Assembly (NCBI GenBank): GCA_030340625.1
Contig: JAOPHQ010004272.1
Span: 124,001 to 188,000 of the forward strand
Direction of reading: 5' to 3'
DNA: 64,000 nucleotides
From: Merluccius polli
Taxonomy: Eukaryota > Chordata > Actinopteri > Gadiformes > Merlucciidae
Positions 23,460-33,223 of the stretch are shown in pieces. A model generated the notes under the pieces. The model was given only the letters and a program-made list of their open reading frames with translations, was not told the DNA's origin and ran no database searches. The translations under genes and the position numbers were made by a program. Numbering within the stretch: the stretch's first letter is position 1; every line of letters begins with the position of its first letter.

Positions 23460-24170
23460 GTGCTCCAGACAGACTTGCCCTGTGCCGTCCTCCAGCGGAA
23501 GCAATGCCAGCAGCTCCTCTCGGAAATCTTTGCCATCAAAGAATCTGACAAAAACGCACAACTGTGAGATATCCGTATTGTCAGTGGACTCATCAATGGC
23601 CAACGAAATGTATTTGGCTTCCTTGATCCCGTCTATGACAACTTGCTGGACATGCTCTGCCAAGACGTGTACACGACGCGCGGCAGTTGAAGCAGAGAGA
23701 GGTATTTGTTTGACAGCTGCAATAATTCTGTCCATGGATTTGTCGGGGGCAAGTTCCTCCAGAACTGTGACCATACACTCCTTGAAAACCTCACTTTCTG
23801 TGAAAGGCCGATTATGTTTGCAAAGCACCCAGGCAGCCTGCATTGATGCACACGTTGCTCTCTCTTGATCAGTTAAAGCTCGAGTAATAATGCCACTTGC
23901 ACGGGAGTAGGCAGATTTCAATGTGGCAATTTTTCTCTTTCGGGCCTCTGACTGCTCAGGATATGAATCCTTGAAATTTGTGTGTTTAGTGTTGTGGTGA
24001 CGGTGCAGATTATATTCTTTTGCAACAGCAACAGTTTCGTTGCAAATGAGGCACACAGGTAACGCATTTCTGAAGGTTGGCATGATAAATGCGTACTTTT
24101 CAGTCCATTCGTCATTAAAGGATCTGTTTTCCGCGTCAACTTTTCGTTTCATGGCCTTTGAGAGTGCCAT
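23460..24170 (-). pseudogene. hAT transposase (ZBED5/GTF2IRD2-like), N-terminal part
   Basis: About 235 codons starting MALSKAMKRKVDAENRSF. A zinc-finger-like pattern C40-x2-C43 ... H58-x4-H63 fits the BED or C2H2-type DNA-binding finger of these transposases. The segment YISLAIDESTDNTDISQL near residue 185-205 carries the first catalytic aspartate region of the RNase-H fold, and FFDGKDF follows. The frame is open until the LINE junction near 23459, after LEDGTGQV. Host-domesticated relatives (ZBED5, GTF2IRD2, FAM200) share this layout, but the intact TIRs and target duplication show this is a transposon copy. It is broken only by the LINE, apart from the junction itself. Confidence 0.85.
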
Positions 24171-24736
24171 TTTAGCCTACCTGTGTTAAGAGGCCTTTTC
24201 CTTCCACTAACTGAAACTGTATTAGCGCTGAAGCCAGGGACGACAGCCCTATATCGATACTTTGTTTCATCTGTTTGTTTTTCAAGTGCTCTATAAATAA
24301 AGTTTACTTGAATTGAGACAAAGTATCTCTATCACTCCTGGTGGTTGACTGTGGTACAAGTGATAGGAGCCTGACTCATAAAGGCTAAAAATGCCTTCAG
24401 TTTTGTAATGAAATGAAAAAATATAAACAAATAAACATTAAGTGATAATTTTATGCCAAAATTATATTTTTATTTCATTTTATTTGAGGGTCCGGCCCCC
24501 AAGGTGAGTGTCCAGTAAAATTCTGGCCCTCCGACAAATGTAGTTGGTGACCCCTGATTTAGACGGTAACGCGACGGTGGAGCGTTTTTAAGATTTCCAC
24601 TCTGGAGGGTGGGTTCATTTTTTAACGTTTTTAAGCCCCAAAAACGCTGTCACCGTCTAAACGAAAGGCACATCTGATAAAATATTTTGTCGGTTTCACC
24701 CGGGAGCGTTGTCGTGTAAAGTGGGCCTTAGATTTA

Positions 24737-25430
24737 CTATTGTCAAGAAGAGAACATTTTTGGATACATCATCTTAAAACTTTGGTACCACATGGCTTAA
24801 ATGTTGATTTTGATTTCAAATGCTTCTTGTAACCTAACTTGTTTAACTTGGTTAACTTGTATTAGATTAACTAATGATGTTATGTATGATGCTCCTATTG
24901 GACTGATGTTTTATGTTGTTTGTTAATCTATGATATGTATTTCTGTTATTTTGTCTGTCTATGAGGTAATACTATCTATGACTATTTATATAATTTTTAG
25001 GCCTATAATAAACTACACTATTTATAACGTTCATACAGAACAGATTTTTTTAAGGTAGTTTGTTAATCTATTGGATACATACAATTATGTAATGTGTGTG
25101 TGTGGGATATTTAGTAGAACATGATGTATTTTTACTTCTAAAATTGTACTGTGACACCCCCACACCAACTAATTCAATCATGAGTGTCTTACCAGCTGTA
25201 TGTAATTAGGCCTAATCAACTCCTCTTTAAAAACTGAGGGTTGGAACCAAGTCATTATGTGATCTGAGGAAGGCCCGTTCGGCCGAAACGTTATCACCTC
25301 ATTAAAACCTCGTAACTCGGAGTGTGCGGCACTACTTTTCTCTTTTTCAAGTTTTGGCCCAGGTTGCCAGCACCTCTTTATCTGGTGTGCGTCTGCACCT
25401 CTCCCTTATACAATGGGGTGAACTACCAAA
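24737..25430 (+). mobile_element. Penelope-like element tail (tentative)
   Basis: Sequence that interrupts the 5' LTR of the Gypsy-like element. Its signature is CTGAGGAAGGCCCGTTCGGC followed by CGAAACGTT, a motif I associate with the ends of vertebrate Penelope/Neptune elements. No RT or GIY-YIG frame is present. Boundaries are set by where LTR similarity stops (about 24736) and resumes (about 25430). Confidence 0.4.
25259..25297 (+). ncRNA. Hammerhead-ribozyme-like motif (imperfect)
   Basis: GTGAT (25259-25263) can pair with ATCAC (25293-25297) as stem I. CTGAGGA (25264-25270) fits the CUGANGA core. GGCC/GGCC (25272-25275, 25281-25284) forms stem II and GAAA follows at 25285-25288. Deviations: an extra A at 25271 between the core and stem II, and a stem III of only AC/GT without a loop. 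It may be a decayed or dimer-type ribozyme. Confidence 0.3.
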
Positions 25431-25482
25431 ATAAAAACCATAAACAGAAACACGGGGAACAGAGGCAGACCATGACACAAAC

Positions 25483-26620
25483 AGTCGGACGGAATGGCCG
25501 GACGGCAAAACGCAACAAGCATGACGATATGTTACTATGGTAATGTCGTTTTTTACAAAGAACGGAATAAAATATATTAAATACAATTATTAGTGTATTT
25601 TTAAATGTGATTATTATGGCAATGCATGTTGGTATAAAATGCAGCCTTTTCTTAATATTCTAATTAATGTTAAATTCCCTCCAAAACGTGAGGTCATTCA
25701 TTCATTTCCAACATGGATGCATCCAATTTTCCCCCCAGCCCTGTGCTGTTTGTCAGCCATATGTCAGCTTTTCTTGTAATATCACCGTAGGATTTCAAAC
25801 TGTGATCATAATTCCGGGTGTCAAGATTGCCCATGTTTTCTCCTAATGTGAGGGAGCTACGTAACATCCGGTTGTAACTTCCATTGTGGAGGACGCAAAA
25901 AGTAAAAAATATTTTAACTTTGGATGGCAATGGTCTTCGTTACTGTTGTATTTTCTGCCGGCCTCACCTAATTGTACCATCCTGTTCTCGTCCAATAAAA
26001 TTATATCCGGTTTGCCGCCTACTGTCTGCCTGAATTCATGTGAAGGCAGCATTAGGCCTGTATTTTCAAAAGATTTCGATTACATTAAAAAATGTTTGGA
26101 TCTATAGCGTTTTGAAAAAAATAAACTTTGAATTTATCATCAACAATACTGTTTGATTTAACAATCATTGTTCAACATGTTCAGACTGAGCCAACAAACC
26201 ATTTTAACAGGATAAATTGAATATTAACTAAATGTGATGATGAAAAAACCCTTGCACACTTGAAATAATGAGCCCATCTCCAGTGTGTACAGTTGAGTGT
26301 GGGTTTATTGTATTAAAAACGTTTACAGTACTTACTTATTACACTTTTTACAGACTACTACAATTCGAATCAAAAACTTTTTGATTATTCCACTGCTATG
26401 CTAATTCATTCACTGCACAGTGTCTCCAGTAGTCCTCCACCAGCAAACTTTTAATTTTCGGTGGACAGTATGGAGCGGTTGTTCGTGTCGGTCTTGATGT
26501 GAAAGGTTTGAACGCGAATATTCGTCAAGGAATATAGTTTTGTCCCAGGTGTGTAAAGGCTTTTAGTTACCGTAGTTGATATGGCTTATGTCATTTAACT
26601 TTGACTTCATATTTATATAA
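25483..26620. other. Anonymous AT-rich sequence, no gene seen
   Basis: Right flank of the nested LTR element up to the L2-type LINE fragment. Short frames only. Confidence 0.5.
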
Positions 26621-26624
26621 GGGC

Positions 26625-27672
26625 CAATGTTGGTGAATTGTTTGAGTCTGGTTTTAAGTCTCTTCACAGTACTGAAAGTGCTCTTTTAAAAGTTTTTAAT
26701 TATCTTTTGTTAAACCTGGATTCTGGCAACTGTGCCTTCTTAATTCTTCTTGACCTGACAGCGGCGTTTGACACAGTGGATCACACAATCCTCCTATCAT
26801 GGCTCGAACACGATGTAGGCATTAAAGACACTGCTTTAAATTGGTTTGAATCCTACCTCTCTGAGCGATCCTTCTCTGTGCACATGGGCCATTTCTCCTC
26901 TACTGTGGCCCCACTGACTCGCGGAGTTCCTCGGGTCAGTTCTGGGCCCTCTTCTGTTCTCCCTATATATGCTACCCCTAGGGTCTATTTTTAGGAAGCA
27001 TGGTATTCCTTTTCACTGCTTTGCTGATGATGTGCAGGTGTATTTGCCATTAAAGGTCCCTACCATTGACTCACTTCAGGCCGTGTTTAACTGCATGGAG
27101 GACATCAAAACATGGATGGACTTAAACTTCTTAAAGTTAAATGAAAATAAAACAGAGGTTGTCCTGTTCGGTCGCCCTGACCTGGTTCAGGCCCTTGCTT
27201 GTTCTCTTGGCCCTCTAGCACCTTACATCAGATCCAATGCTAGGAATCTTGGTGTGATTGTTGGTGGTGCTTTTAAACTGGACAAACAGGTCAGCTCGGT
27301 GGTCAAGGCTAGCTTTTTTCAACTGAGGCTTCTAGTCAAGGTTAAGCCATATTTAAGCCAGAAGGACCTTGAAAAAGTAATTCCTGCTTTTATTACATCT
27401 CGTTTAGACTATTGCAACTGATGTATGTTGGCATTGATCAGGCAGAATTTAACCGCCTGCAGCTAGTTCAAAATGCAGCAGCATGTCTCTTAACTGGGAC
27501 TAAGAAACGTGAGCACATAACTCCGGTGTTGTCTTCGCTTCACTGGCTTCCTGTGAGGTACAGGATCGATTTTAAGATTATTTTATTTGTTTTTAAGTCT
27601 CTGAATGGGCTGGCACCGGGGGGTACCTGTCTGACCTCATTCAACTGCATCAGCCCTCCTGAGACCTTAGGT
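26625..27672 (+). pseudogene. L2-like LINE reverse transcriptase fragment, broken
   Basis: A 5'-truncated LINE reading on the + strand in three frame segments. 26638-26930 has FESGFKSLHSTESALL and LLDLTAAFDTVDH (RT motifs with catalytic D) and GVPRVSSGP where GVPQGS is expected. 26969-27420 has LPLGSIFRKHGIPF, FADDVQVY (the second catalytic motif) and SRLDYCN. 27422-27670 has the post-RT region (VGIDQAEFNRLQLVQNAA, LSSLHWLPVRYRIDFK). Frameshifts near 26940 and a stop at 27419-27421 break it. The C-terminus is cut by the LTR element starting at 27676. The motif wording matches fish L2-type LINEs. Confidence 0.85.
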
Positions 27673-27675
27673 CAG

Positions 27676-27997
27676 TGTGGCAGGGTCACTCCTAACCACA
27701 CGCCACCTAAGTGGCTTTTCCGGGGGCCCTCCGACACAGGACACGGGTAGATGTTATTGCTTCAATATATATTTATTGGAGATGGCAGGTGGTATTCGCC
27801 GAGCTGATGGTAGAAGCTGCCATGACAGTGGCTCCTCCTCGAGTGTGTGTGTTGATGGCTGGTTTATCCTGGGTGCCATGATTGCTCATGCACCCCAGGT
27901 GTGCAGCCCCACCCAGCCAGAGTCCAATCAGTCTGACTCAGGCCAGGTGAGGCTGTAAACCAGCCATCAACAGCACACTCCACACACACCCTCCACA
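27676..27997 (-). repeat. 3' LTR of the TRIM-like element, 322 bp
   Basis: Closely similar to 28487-28718 over the shared part (for instance ACACGGGTAGATGTTATTGC in both). Contains CAATAAATATATATTG on the minus strand. Confidence 0.75.
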
Positions 27998-28486
27998 TAT
28001 CCCCAACACCAAATTGAGGCTGGGGAGAATCCCCAGGGGCTGCTGCCTCAACTGGCAGAGGTCTCTCTGGGGTAGCTGGTTGCAGGGCCTGGCTGGATGG
28101 GCTCGGAGGAGGCCTGACAGCTGGGCCACGGAGGTAGCTCCTCAGAGGGCCTGGAACAGCCCTCTGTAGGTCCCCCCTCCACCAGGGCACCGGTGCACGA
28201 TCTGCTCCATCTCCTCCTGGAGCATGGGGCCTTGGGCTCCTGGTCCCCTGACAGAGGGGCGGCTGGCCTGGGCTGCTCCAGGCTGGATCCGGGGGAGGCT
28301 AGCAGCAGATGGCTGCCGGTGGCGGTAGCTGCGCTGCCTCCCCGCTCCTCCGCTGGCCGTCGCTGCCGTTCAGGAGGAGCTGGTGTTGAGGTGGCTGTCC
28401 TCTACTGCGGCTGGTGGCTCCAGTGCGGTTTTGGGCAGCCCTTCCGTGTCCCTTTCTGGTCGGAGGATCCCCACGTTGGGCGCCAA

Positions 28487-28718
28487 TGTGGCAGGGTTCG
28501 CTCCTGCCACACTCCACCTAAGTGGCTTTTCCTGGGGCCCTCCTACACAGGACACGGGTAGATGTTATTGCTTCAATATATATTTATTGGAGATGGCAGG
28601 TGGTATTCGCCAAGCTGATGGTACAAGCTGCCATGACAGTGGCTCCTCCTCGAGTGTGTGTTGATGGCTGGTTTATCCTGGGTGCCATGATTGCTCATGC
28701 ACCCCAGGTGTGCAGCCC
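28487..28718 (-). repeat. 5' LTR of the TRIM-like element, truncated
   Basis: Similarity to the other LTR stops after GTGTGCAGCCCC, where the MITE at about 28715-28930 begins. Confidence 0.75.
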
Positions 28719-28930
28719 CTGCACACCTGTCAGAAAAAAAAGCGCCTGATGTCAGGCGCTTTTTTTTCTGACAATTGAACTTTTTTCAACTTTTTTTTAC
28801 GCTCGGTGCGGGAGAAAAAAGTGCAGAGAGAGGCGTTTAAAAAAAGTTTTCCAAAAGCGCTCTGCTACATAGGAATACAATGTAAAAAGAGCGCTGGGAG
28901 AAAACAAAAACGCCAGGTGTGAACACGGCC
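28715..28930. mobile_element. MITE with GGCCGTGTTCACACCTG-type ends
   Basis: The left end GCCCCTGCACACCTG and the reverse complement of the right end GGCCGTGTTCACACCTG are similar inverted ends. The interior holds a perfect hairpin (28728-28773). No coding capacity. Target duplication not found. Confidence 0.5.
28728..28773. repeat. Perfect 22-bp-arm hairpin with A8/T8 runs
   Basis: Arms TGTCAGAAAAAAAAGCGCCT plus GA, and the exact reverse complement, separated by TG. Next to it, 28705-28729 forms another perfect hairpin (11-bp arms CAGGTGTGCAG, spacer CCC). Confidence 0.9.
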
Positions 28931-29176
28931 TAAGCTGTTTATTTATGGGAGATAACTTTATCTTAGGTTTTTGCACGATGCATAAAAAAGGTAGCTTATA
29001 CTAACTGTTACTGCCATTTTTTTTCTCCAAGCATGCGAGGGGCTCTTCACTAAATACAGTCACAAATGTAATACAAGCGTTGAAAAGCAATCTGCCTTCT
29101 GATATTTTTAGCTACCTGTAGTCATTTGTTACTTTAGACCTGCCAGTCTCCAGAGGCAGTGGGGCAGTAGCACAGT

Positions 29177-29435
29177 GTGCTAGTACATGGCATTCCAGAA
29201 GTGGTTCACAGTGATCAGGGCCAGCAGTTTGAAGCTGAAATTGTTCACAGACTGTGTCAACTTTTATGGATTAAGAAAACACGCACCACACCGTATAATC
29301 CCAAATCAGATGGAATGGTCGAACGCTTTAATCGGACTCTCGTTGACCAGCTGGCCAAATCGTTGCTTGCTTGCAGAGGTGAATGGGATGATTATCTGAA
29401 ACATGTGGATTTCACCTCTTACATTCATGCCTGTG
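29177..29435 (+). pseudogene. Ty3/Gypsy integrase core fragment
   Basis: The frame reads HGIPEVVHSDQGQQFEAEIV and TTPYNPKSDGMVERFNRTLV. HSDQG carries the second catalytic aspartate and ERFNRTL the catalytic glutamate region of retroviral-type integrases, which insert cDNA into chromosomes. The first aspartate and zinc finger are absent, so only the middle of the core remains. Similarity fades near 29435. A C-terminal piece of a Gypsy integrase lies at 30525-30700 in the same orientation, so these may be two parts of one copy separated by an insertion. Confidence 0.75.
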
Positions 29436-30524
29436 TGGCGAGGATAAGGTGAAAACAAAATAATATTTTAATAAACCTAATATGTTGACCAACAACCACA
29501 TTAGTGAAAGGAACCGACAACGCCACCCTGAGAATTTCACCCAGAGAATTAATTGGAAAGCACACAGGTAAGTTTACTCAGTAAGGCATGAGATGTGATT
29601 CAGATATTTATAGAAGAATATACAATTTTATTGTTAACTCATTTGTTTAAAATATTTCATTTGTACAAAAGAAAATCAAAACAGGGACAGGGAGATCAAA
29701 CAAAAAAGGGGGGGGGGGGGGGGGCTGGAGATGCGTGTATGGACAGGGGCTTAGTGCAGGGGGAGGGATGCACCAAAATAAGAAATCAACTCAAAATCAC
29801 CCGACAGGCGTGCCACACACTCAGTGAAGTGAGACCCGCTTCCCCGGACACAGCAAACAGAAGGGGATACCACCACCCAGGCACCAGCACCGCCACCACC
29901 AGTCTCCAGCAACTAAAAAGAGGAATAAACAAGTTAATGGGCCAATCACAAAACAAAAGGGCAAATAATCTTAACCAATATCAATAACTGCCCACTTTAA
30001 GAAATGAAAAATAAACTAAAAAGAACAAAACAAATTGAAATAAGTAATCAATCCAAAATAACAAAGTTACTCAAATAACCTAACACTCATCCACACACAC
30101 ACATATGGAGGCCAGGCCCCAGTTAAAACACACAGGCGTGAGTCTGACAGAGCTGCTCTGGGGCACGGCGTGGGCCACAGACGCCAGGCCACAGCAACCG
30201 CCAGATGAAGCCAAGCGGAGCAAGAGCAGGAGACCGTCTCAGACAAAGCGGTGTCGAGACTAAGCAAAGCAAAGCAGCAGAGTTTGAAGTGGGACAAAGC
30301 AGCAGCGACCCAATCAACTGATCGCACGTTACACCTGTTTAGGGACACACACCCATTCGCACCGGAGGAGGGAGGGAGAGAGAAGACCGACCACTGCTGG
30401 CATTTACCACGCACAAACTGGGACACACGGAGCAGCTGCCCTGTCGGGCCAACAACCTTGGACCCGGAAGTGACGCACCAGACAGAGGCGCAAGAGGAAT
30501 AGCCAGTGGAGGGTGGTGGCTTTT
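29436..30524. other. Unassigned sequence between two integrase pieces
   Basis: No recognisable gene. It contains a 17-base G run (29708-29724). It may be an inserted non-autonomous element, but I cannot find clear ends or a target duplication. Confidence 0.4.
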
Positions 30525-30700
30525 TTTCTGCCTATTTGGCAGAGGCTGGAGACTGCTTTTAGTGTTGCCAGAGACTGCTATGATGGAGCGATCTGCCACC
30601 AGCTGTATGCAGAAGGGGATCTGGTATGGCTGCATAATCTTACGGCGGACGGTATAAAACTTGCTCCCCACTGCAAGGGCCGCTTCTGGGTCCTGTCATA
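30525..30700 (+). pseudogene. Ty3/Gypsy integrase C-terminal fragment
   Basis: The + strand frame reads QRLETAFSVARDCYDG and YAEGDLVWLHN. The sequence GDLVWL is the recognisable core of the small barrel at the end of Gypsy integrases, preceded by the helical linker RLExAFxxAR. The following KLAPHCKGRFWV resembles the PWxGPFxV strand. After about 30700 similarity ends. A purine-rich stretch (30770-30795) and an AATAAAG at 30942 could belong to the element's 3' end, but no LTR boundary is clear. It is a small relic without function. Confidence 0.6.
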
Positions 30701-31479
30701 TTGGATGCTGGTGTTTACAAATGTGTTTATTGCATTTATAGTGTTATTGTTTGGAAACAAGGCCATTTCTTTGGGGGGGAGGGGAGGAATGAAAGCTAGT
30801 TTATTGAGTTTCCCTTTTAACAAAATGCTCTGAGCGAATTTGAGTTCCCTTGGTGAACAGTTACGCAGCGTATATGTCTAGGGCTTTTATTGTGAAAGGG
30901 GAAAACGGAAGGAGCTGCCTTGAAAAAGAAAAAAAGTGTGAATAAAGTGTGCTGTTCTGGTTTTGGAATACAAAATCTGTGTTGTTGTTGTTGTTGTTAT
31001 AATTCTTATAAATATAAGCACAACTCATAACCCTCAGCTAGATTGTTTGTGTTTGAGAAAATATTTATTTTTATCTTCATCATGCCAGTTCAAACATACA
31101 GTTTTGCACATTAACATGCCTTTGTTTACATTTAGTTGGATCACCACGTATGCTTTTATTTTTACCATTGTCAAAAAGTAATCTATAGAAATGGTCCATT
31201 GTCAACATATGATTAGCATTTTTAATTGAGCTCTGTGTTATCGGTTCAGTTAAAATATTATGGCGAGCTATGCCGTGAAACGAATTGACCACACGATACC
31301 AGACATTATTGTACTGTCAAACCTGCGTCCCAGACACAGCACGACCAATAGGAGTGACTTTTATTTTTGACCCTGATCACACTTAACACAGATGGCATTC
31401 CCGAACATACATGTCTGTGTCAGTCAGAACATCAGCATCATAACAGCATCATAAATTTACTAAAAACCCCTTTAACATA

Positions 31480-31867
31480 AATGTCGACGGACTGGCCATT
31501 GGGACACCAACGGCCAGTTGGGACACCAACGCAGCTCGCTGATGGTGGTCGGCTGCAATCTCAGACTGCAGCCACTTTTGCCGGATTGGTGGCAACCCTC
31601 TGCACGCTGACCACATGCCCCGGGAGCGTTGTCTCTCTCTGGAGTAGGTGGTACTTTTTCGGGTTGAACCTCAACCCGGCCTGTCAAATGGCAGCAAAGT
31701 CCTCCCTGCAGGTTAGCCAAGGCCCCTTCAAAGCTGTTGGCATCCAGGTACACCACACAACGGTTGCAGGGGATGGCTGCCAGCACCCTCTCCATCAGCC
31801 TCTTGAACGTGGCTGGCGCGTTGCAGAGGCCAATTGGTATGACTCTGACGAAAACAATGATGGCCAC
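31480..31867 (-). pseudogene. Ty3/Gypsy reverse transcriptase fragment, broken
   Basis: The minus strand reads IPIGLCNAPATFKRLMERVL and then CVVYLD, directly followed by ANSFEGALANL. The catalytic motif YLDD and the bases after it are partly deleted (YLDA instead). Downstream a second frame has a HLLQRET-like region and a TISELRW stretch resembling the connection before RNase H. Several frameshifts are required. From memory, the FxRLMExVLAxIPxxxCVVYLDD pattern marks a common fish Gypsy lineage. This piece is unrelated in orientation to the integrase fragments to its left. Confidence 0.75.
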
Positions 31868-32098
31868 GCGCTAGGTTCTAAATACAACATAAAGACATAT
31901 TCATAAATTGATTTTCTTAACAATAGCATGGGGGTTCATTTGGTCGGAGAAGAGATCTGCGTTATCAAAATGTAGGCCTACATATGTAATTGACTGAACT
32001 ATATGTTATAAATGGATTGGAAGACCACTGACAATCCAAAGTGGAAAAAACACATAATTTTTCTTTTGCTTCTTTTTTTGCATTTAACGTAAATAAGG

Positions 32099-32100
<2 letters not shown>

Positions 32101-32132
<32 letters not shown>
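32101..32132. repeat. Short TA/CA microsatellite
   Basis: TATATATATA followed by a CA run, 32 bp. Confidence 0.9.
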
Positions 32133-32417
32133 ATATTCATACAAGTAAATGTGATGATGCAATCCAAATATACCATCGATAGACAGTTTCCCCTCCGAAA
32201 AGAAGACACGGAAGCAAACATTTTTTTTGATGTAAATGTTAGCCAAGTTTTCCATTTCAACCAATGGGTTGCTAGTAGGGGCCCTGGCTGTCAGGCCCCA
32301 CTGGCGATACTGAAAGTTAGTTCACGTTAATAGACTCGCACATGGTTTGTCAGGACCACTGCAGATGCGGTAGGGCCAGCTCTGCCATGGCCCACCAAGC
32401 GGAAACAAACAAGCAGC

Positions 32418-33215
32418 CATAGGTGTAGTTTGCGGGGGGGACGGGGGGGGACATGTCCCCACCACTATTTATAATTTGAATTTTGTCCCCACCACTTTTA
32501 AAAATGTGCAAACCAATTGCGACCGAAAAAATCCCCACATACTCAACCAAAACCGTCATGTCTAAATCATGCGATAGGCGCGTCTATTTTCTGGACGGCA
32601 GCCTAATAGTTGTTTTACAGACACTTTGCACTTCGCAGCAGCATTGAAGACAACAAGCGTCGAGAAAGTCCTCAAAAATGTACAAGGTAACTATTCCTAA
32701 CAGTTTGTTTGTAACAATGTTTCCTCAGCAGAGGCAGGCTAGGCGACACCACGTTGTAGCCAAATTGTTTGCGGTTACAGTGTTCACTAATTGGGAGTGA
32801 GCGAAAGTGAATCATATTAGCTGCTATCAGTTTGTGTAACAATGTTTCCTCAGAGGCAAAGGCAAGCTAGGCAAGACCACGCAAGTTGTAGCCAAATTGT
32901 TTGCGGTTACAGTTTAATTAATTGGGAGGAAGCCTATTGTAGCCTAAGACAATAGGCTGAAACAAGCCAACAGTCAGTCACCGACCAATATTTATTAAAC
33001 TCAGATTGAGTATTTTTATTGTTTTACTTGCATGTTGTGGACCTTAAGTCTGCTAGAACTCAGGGTGTTGCCAAAGATCATAGAATACTCTGCTTTTACC
33101 CTCTCTGGAGGGCAGTAGAGCGAGAGCTTACATAAGGGTACCCAGCACTTTTCAAACCACACTCAAGCTTATGGTTATTATCCCCACCACTTCTAAAACG
33201 AAACTGACGCCCTTG
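32418..33215. mobile_element. Non-autonomous hAT, 798 bp
   Basis: Left end CATAGGTGTAGTTTGCGGGG, right end (reverse complement) CAAGGGCGTCAGTTTCG, flanked by a perfect 8-bp duplication CAAGCAGC (32410-32417 and 33216-33223). The ends resemble those of the hAT at 11194-17139. The interior has a direct repeat of about 110 bp (about 32699-32785 and 32833-32925, both with ACAATGTTTCCTCAG and GTAGCCAAATTGTTTGCGG). Confidence 0.8.
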
Positions 33216-33223
33216 CAAGCAGC

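Larger units (their letters stand above)
17855..24556 (-). mobile_element. hAT transposon with ZBED/GTF2IRD2-type transposase, split by a LINE
   Basis: Ends CAGTGATCATCAACTGG and (reverse complement) CAGGGGTCACCAACTAC, flanked by a perfect 8-bp duplication ATTTAGAC (17847-17854 and 24557-24564). The transposase gene reads on the minus strand in two parts (23460-24170, then 18405-19592), separated by the LINE at 19593-23459. Without the LINE the element is about 2.8 kb. Confidence 0.9.
17364..24727. mobile_element. Harbinger-like MITE (about 650 bp net) split by a hAT
   Basis: Inverted ends GGTTACTTTTACACGACGAC and (reverse complement) GGCCCACTTTACACGACAAC, flanked by a 3-bp duplication TTA (17361-17363, 24728-24730), which fits PIF/Harbinger. 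Net sequence is 17364-17854 plus 24565-24727. A second copy at 51574-52181 in the opposite orientation has a CTA duplication and lacks the hAT, giving a paralogous empty site. Confidence 0.8.
10011..25477 (-). mobile_element. Gypsy-like LTR retrotransposon opened by nested insertions
   Basis: The outer ends are TGTCACG (10011) and CATGACA (25477), and both are flanked by the same 5-bp direct repeat CAAAC (10006-10010 and 25478-25482). The element reads on the minus strand: 5' LTR at the right (17191-17363, 24731-24736 and about 25430-25477), a short internal region (17148-17190 and 10404-11193) and the 3' LTR at the left (10011-10403). Later insertions fill the rest: a hAT (11194-17139), a Harbinger-like MITE (17364-24727) and a Penelope-like piece (about 24737-25430). 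The inner part of the 5' LTR and the primer site are missing. No protease, reverse transcriptase or integrase remains. Confidence 0.8.
27676..28718 (-). mobile_element. Short LTR retrotransposon (TRIM-like) with tRNA-Lys primer site
   Basis: Two direct repeats, 27676-27997 (complete, ends TGTGGCAGG...CTCCACA) and 28487-28718 (right side truncated). They enclose only 489 bp of internal DNA without enzymatic genes. On the minus strand the primer-binding site TGGCGCCCAACGTGGGG lies at 28469-28485, right after the LTR end, and matches the 3' end of tRNA-Lys. AATAAA is present within the LTRs on the minus strand. A duplication at the right side cannot be tested because that end is lost. Confidence 0.7.

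Noticed and set aside
28728..28773. Hairpin plus T-run resembling a rho-independent bacterial terminator
   Set aside because: The T8 is part of the hairpin arm, not a tail after it, and the context is a eukaryotic MITE.
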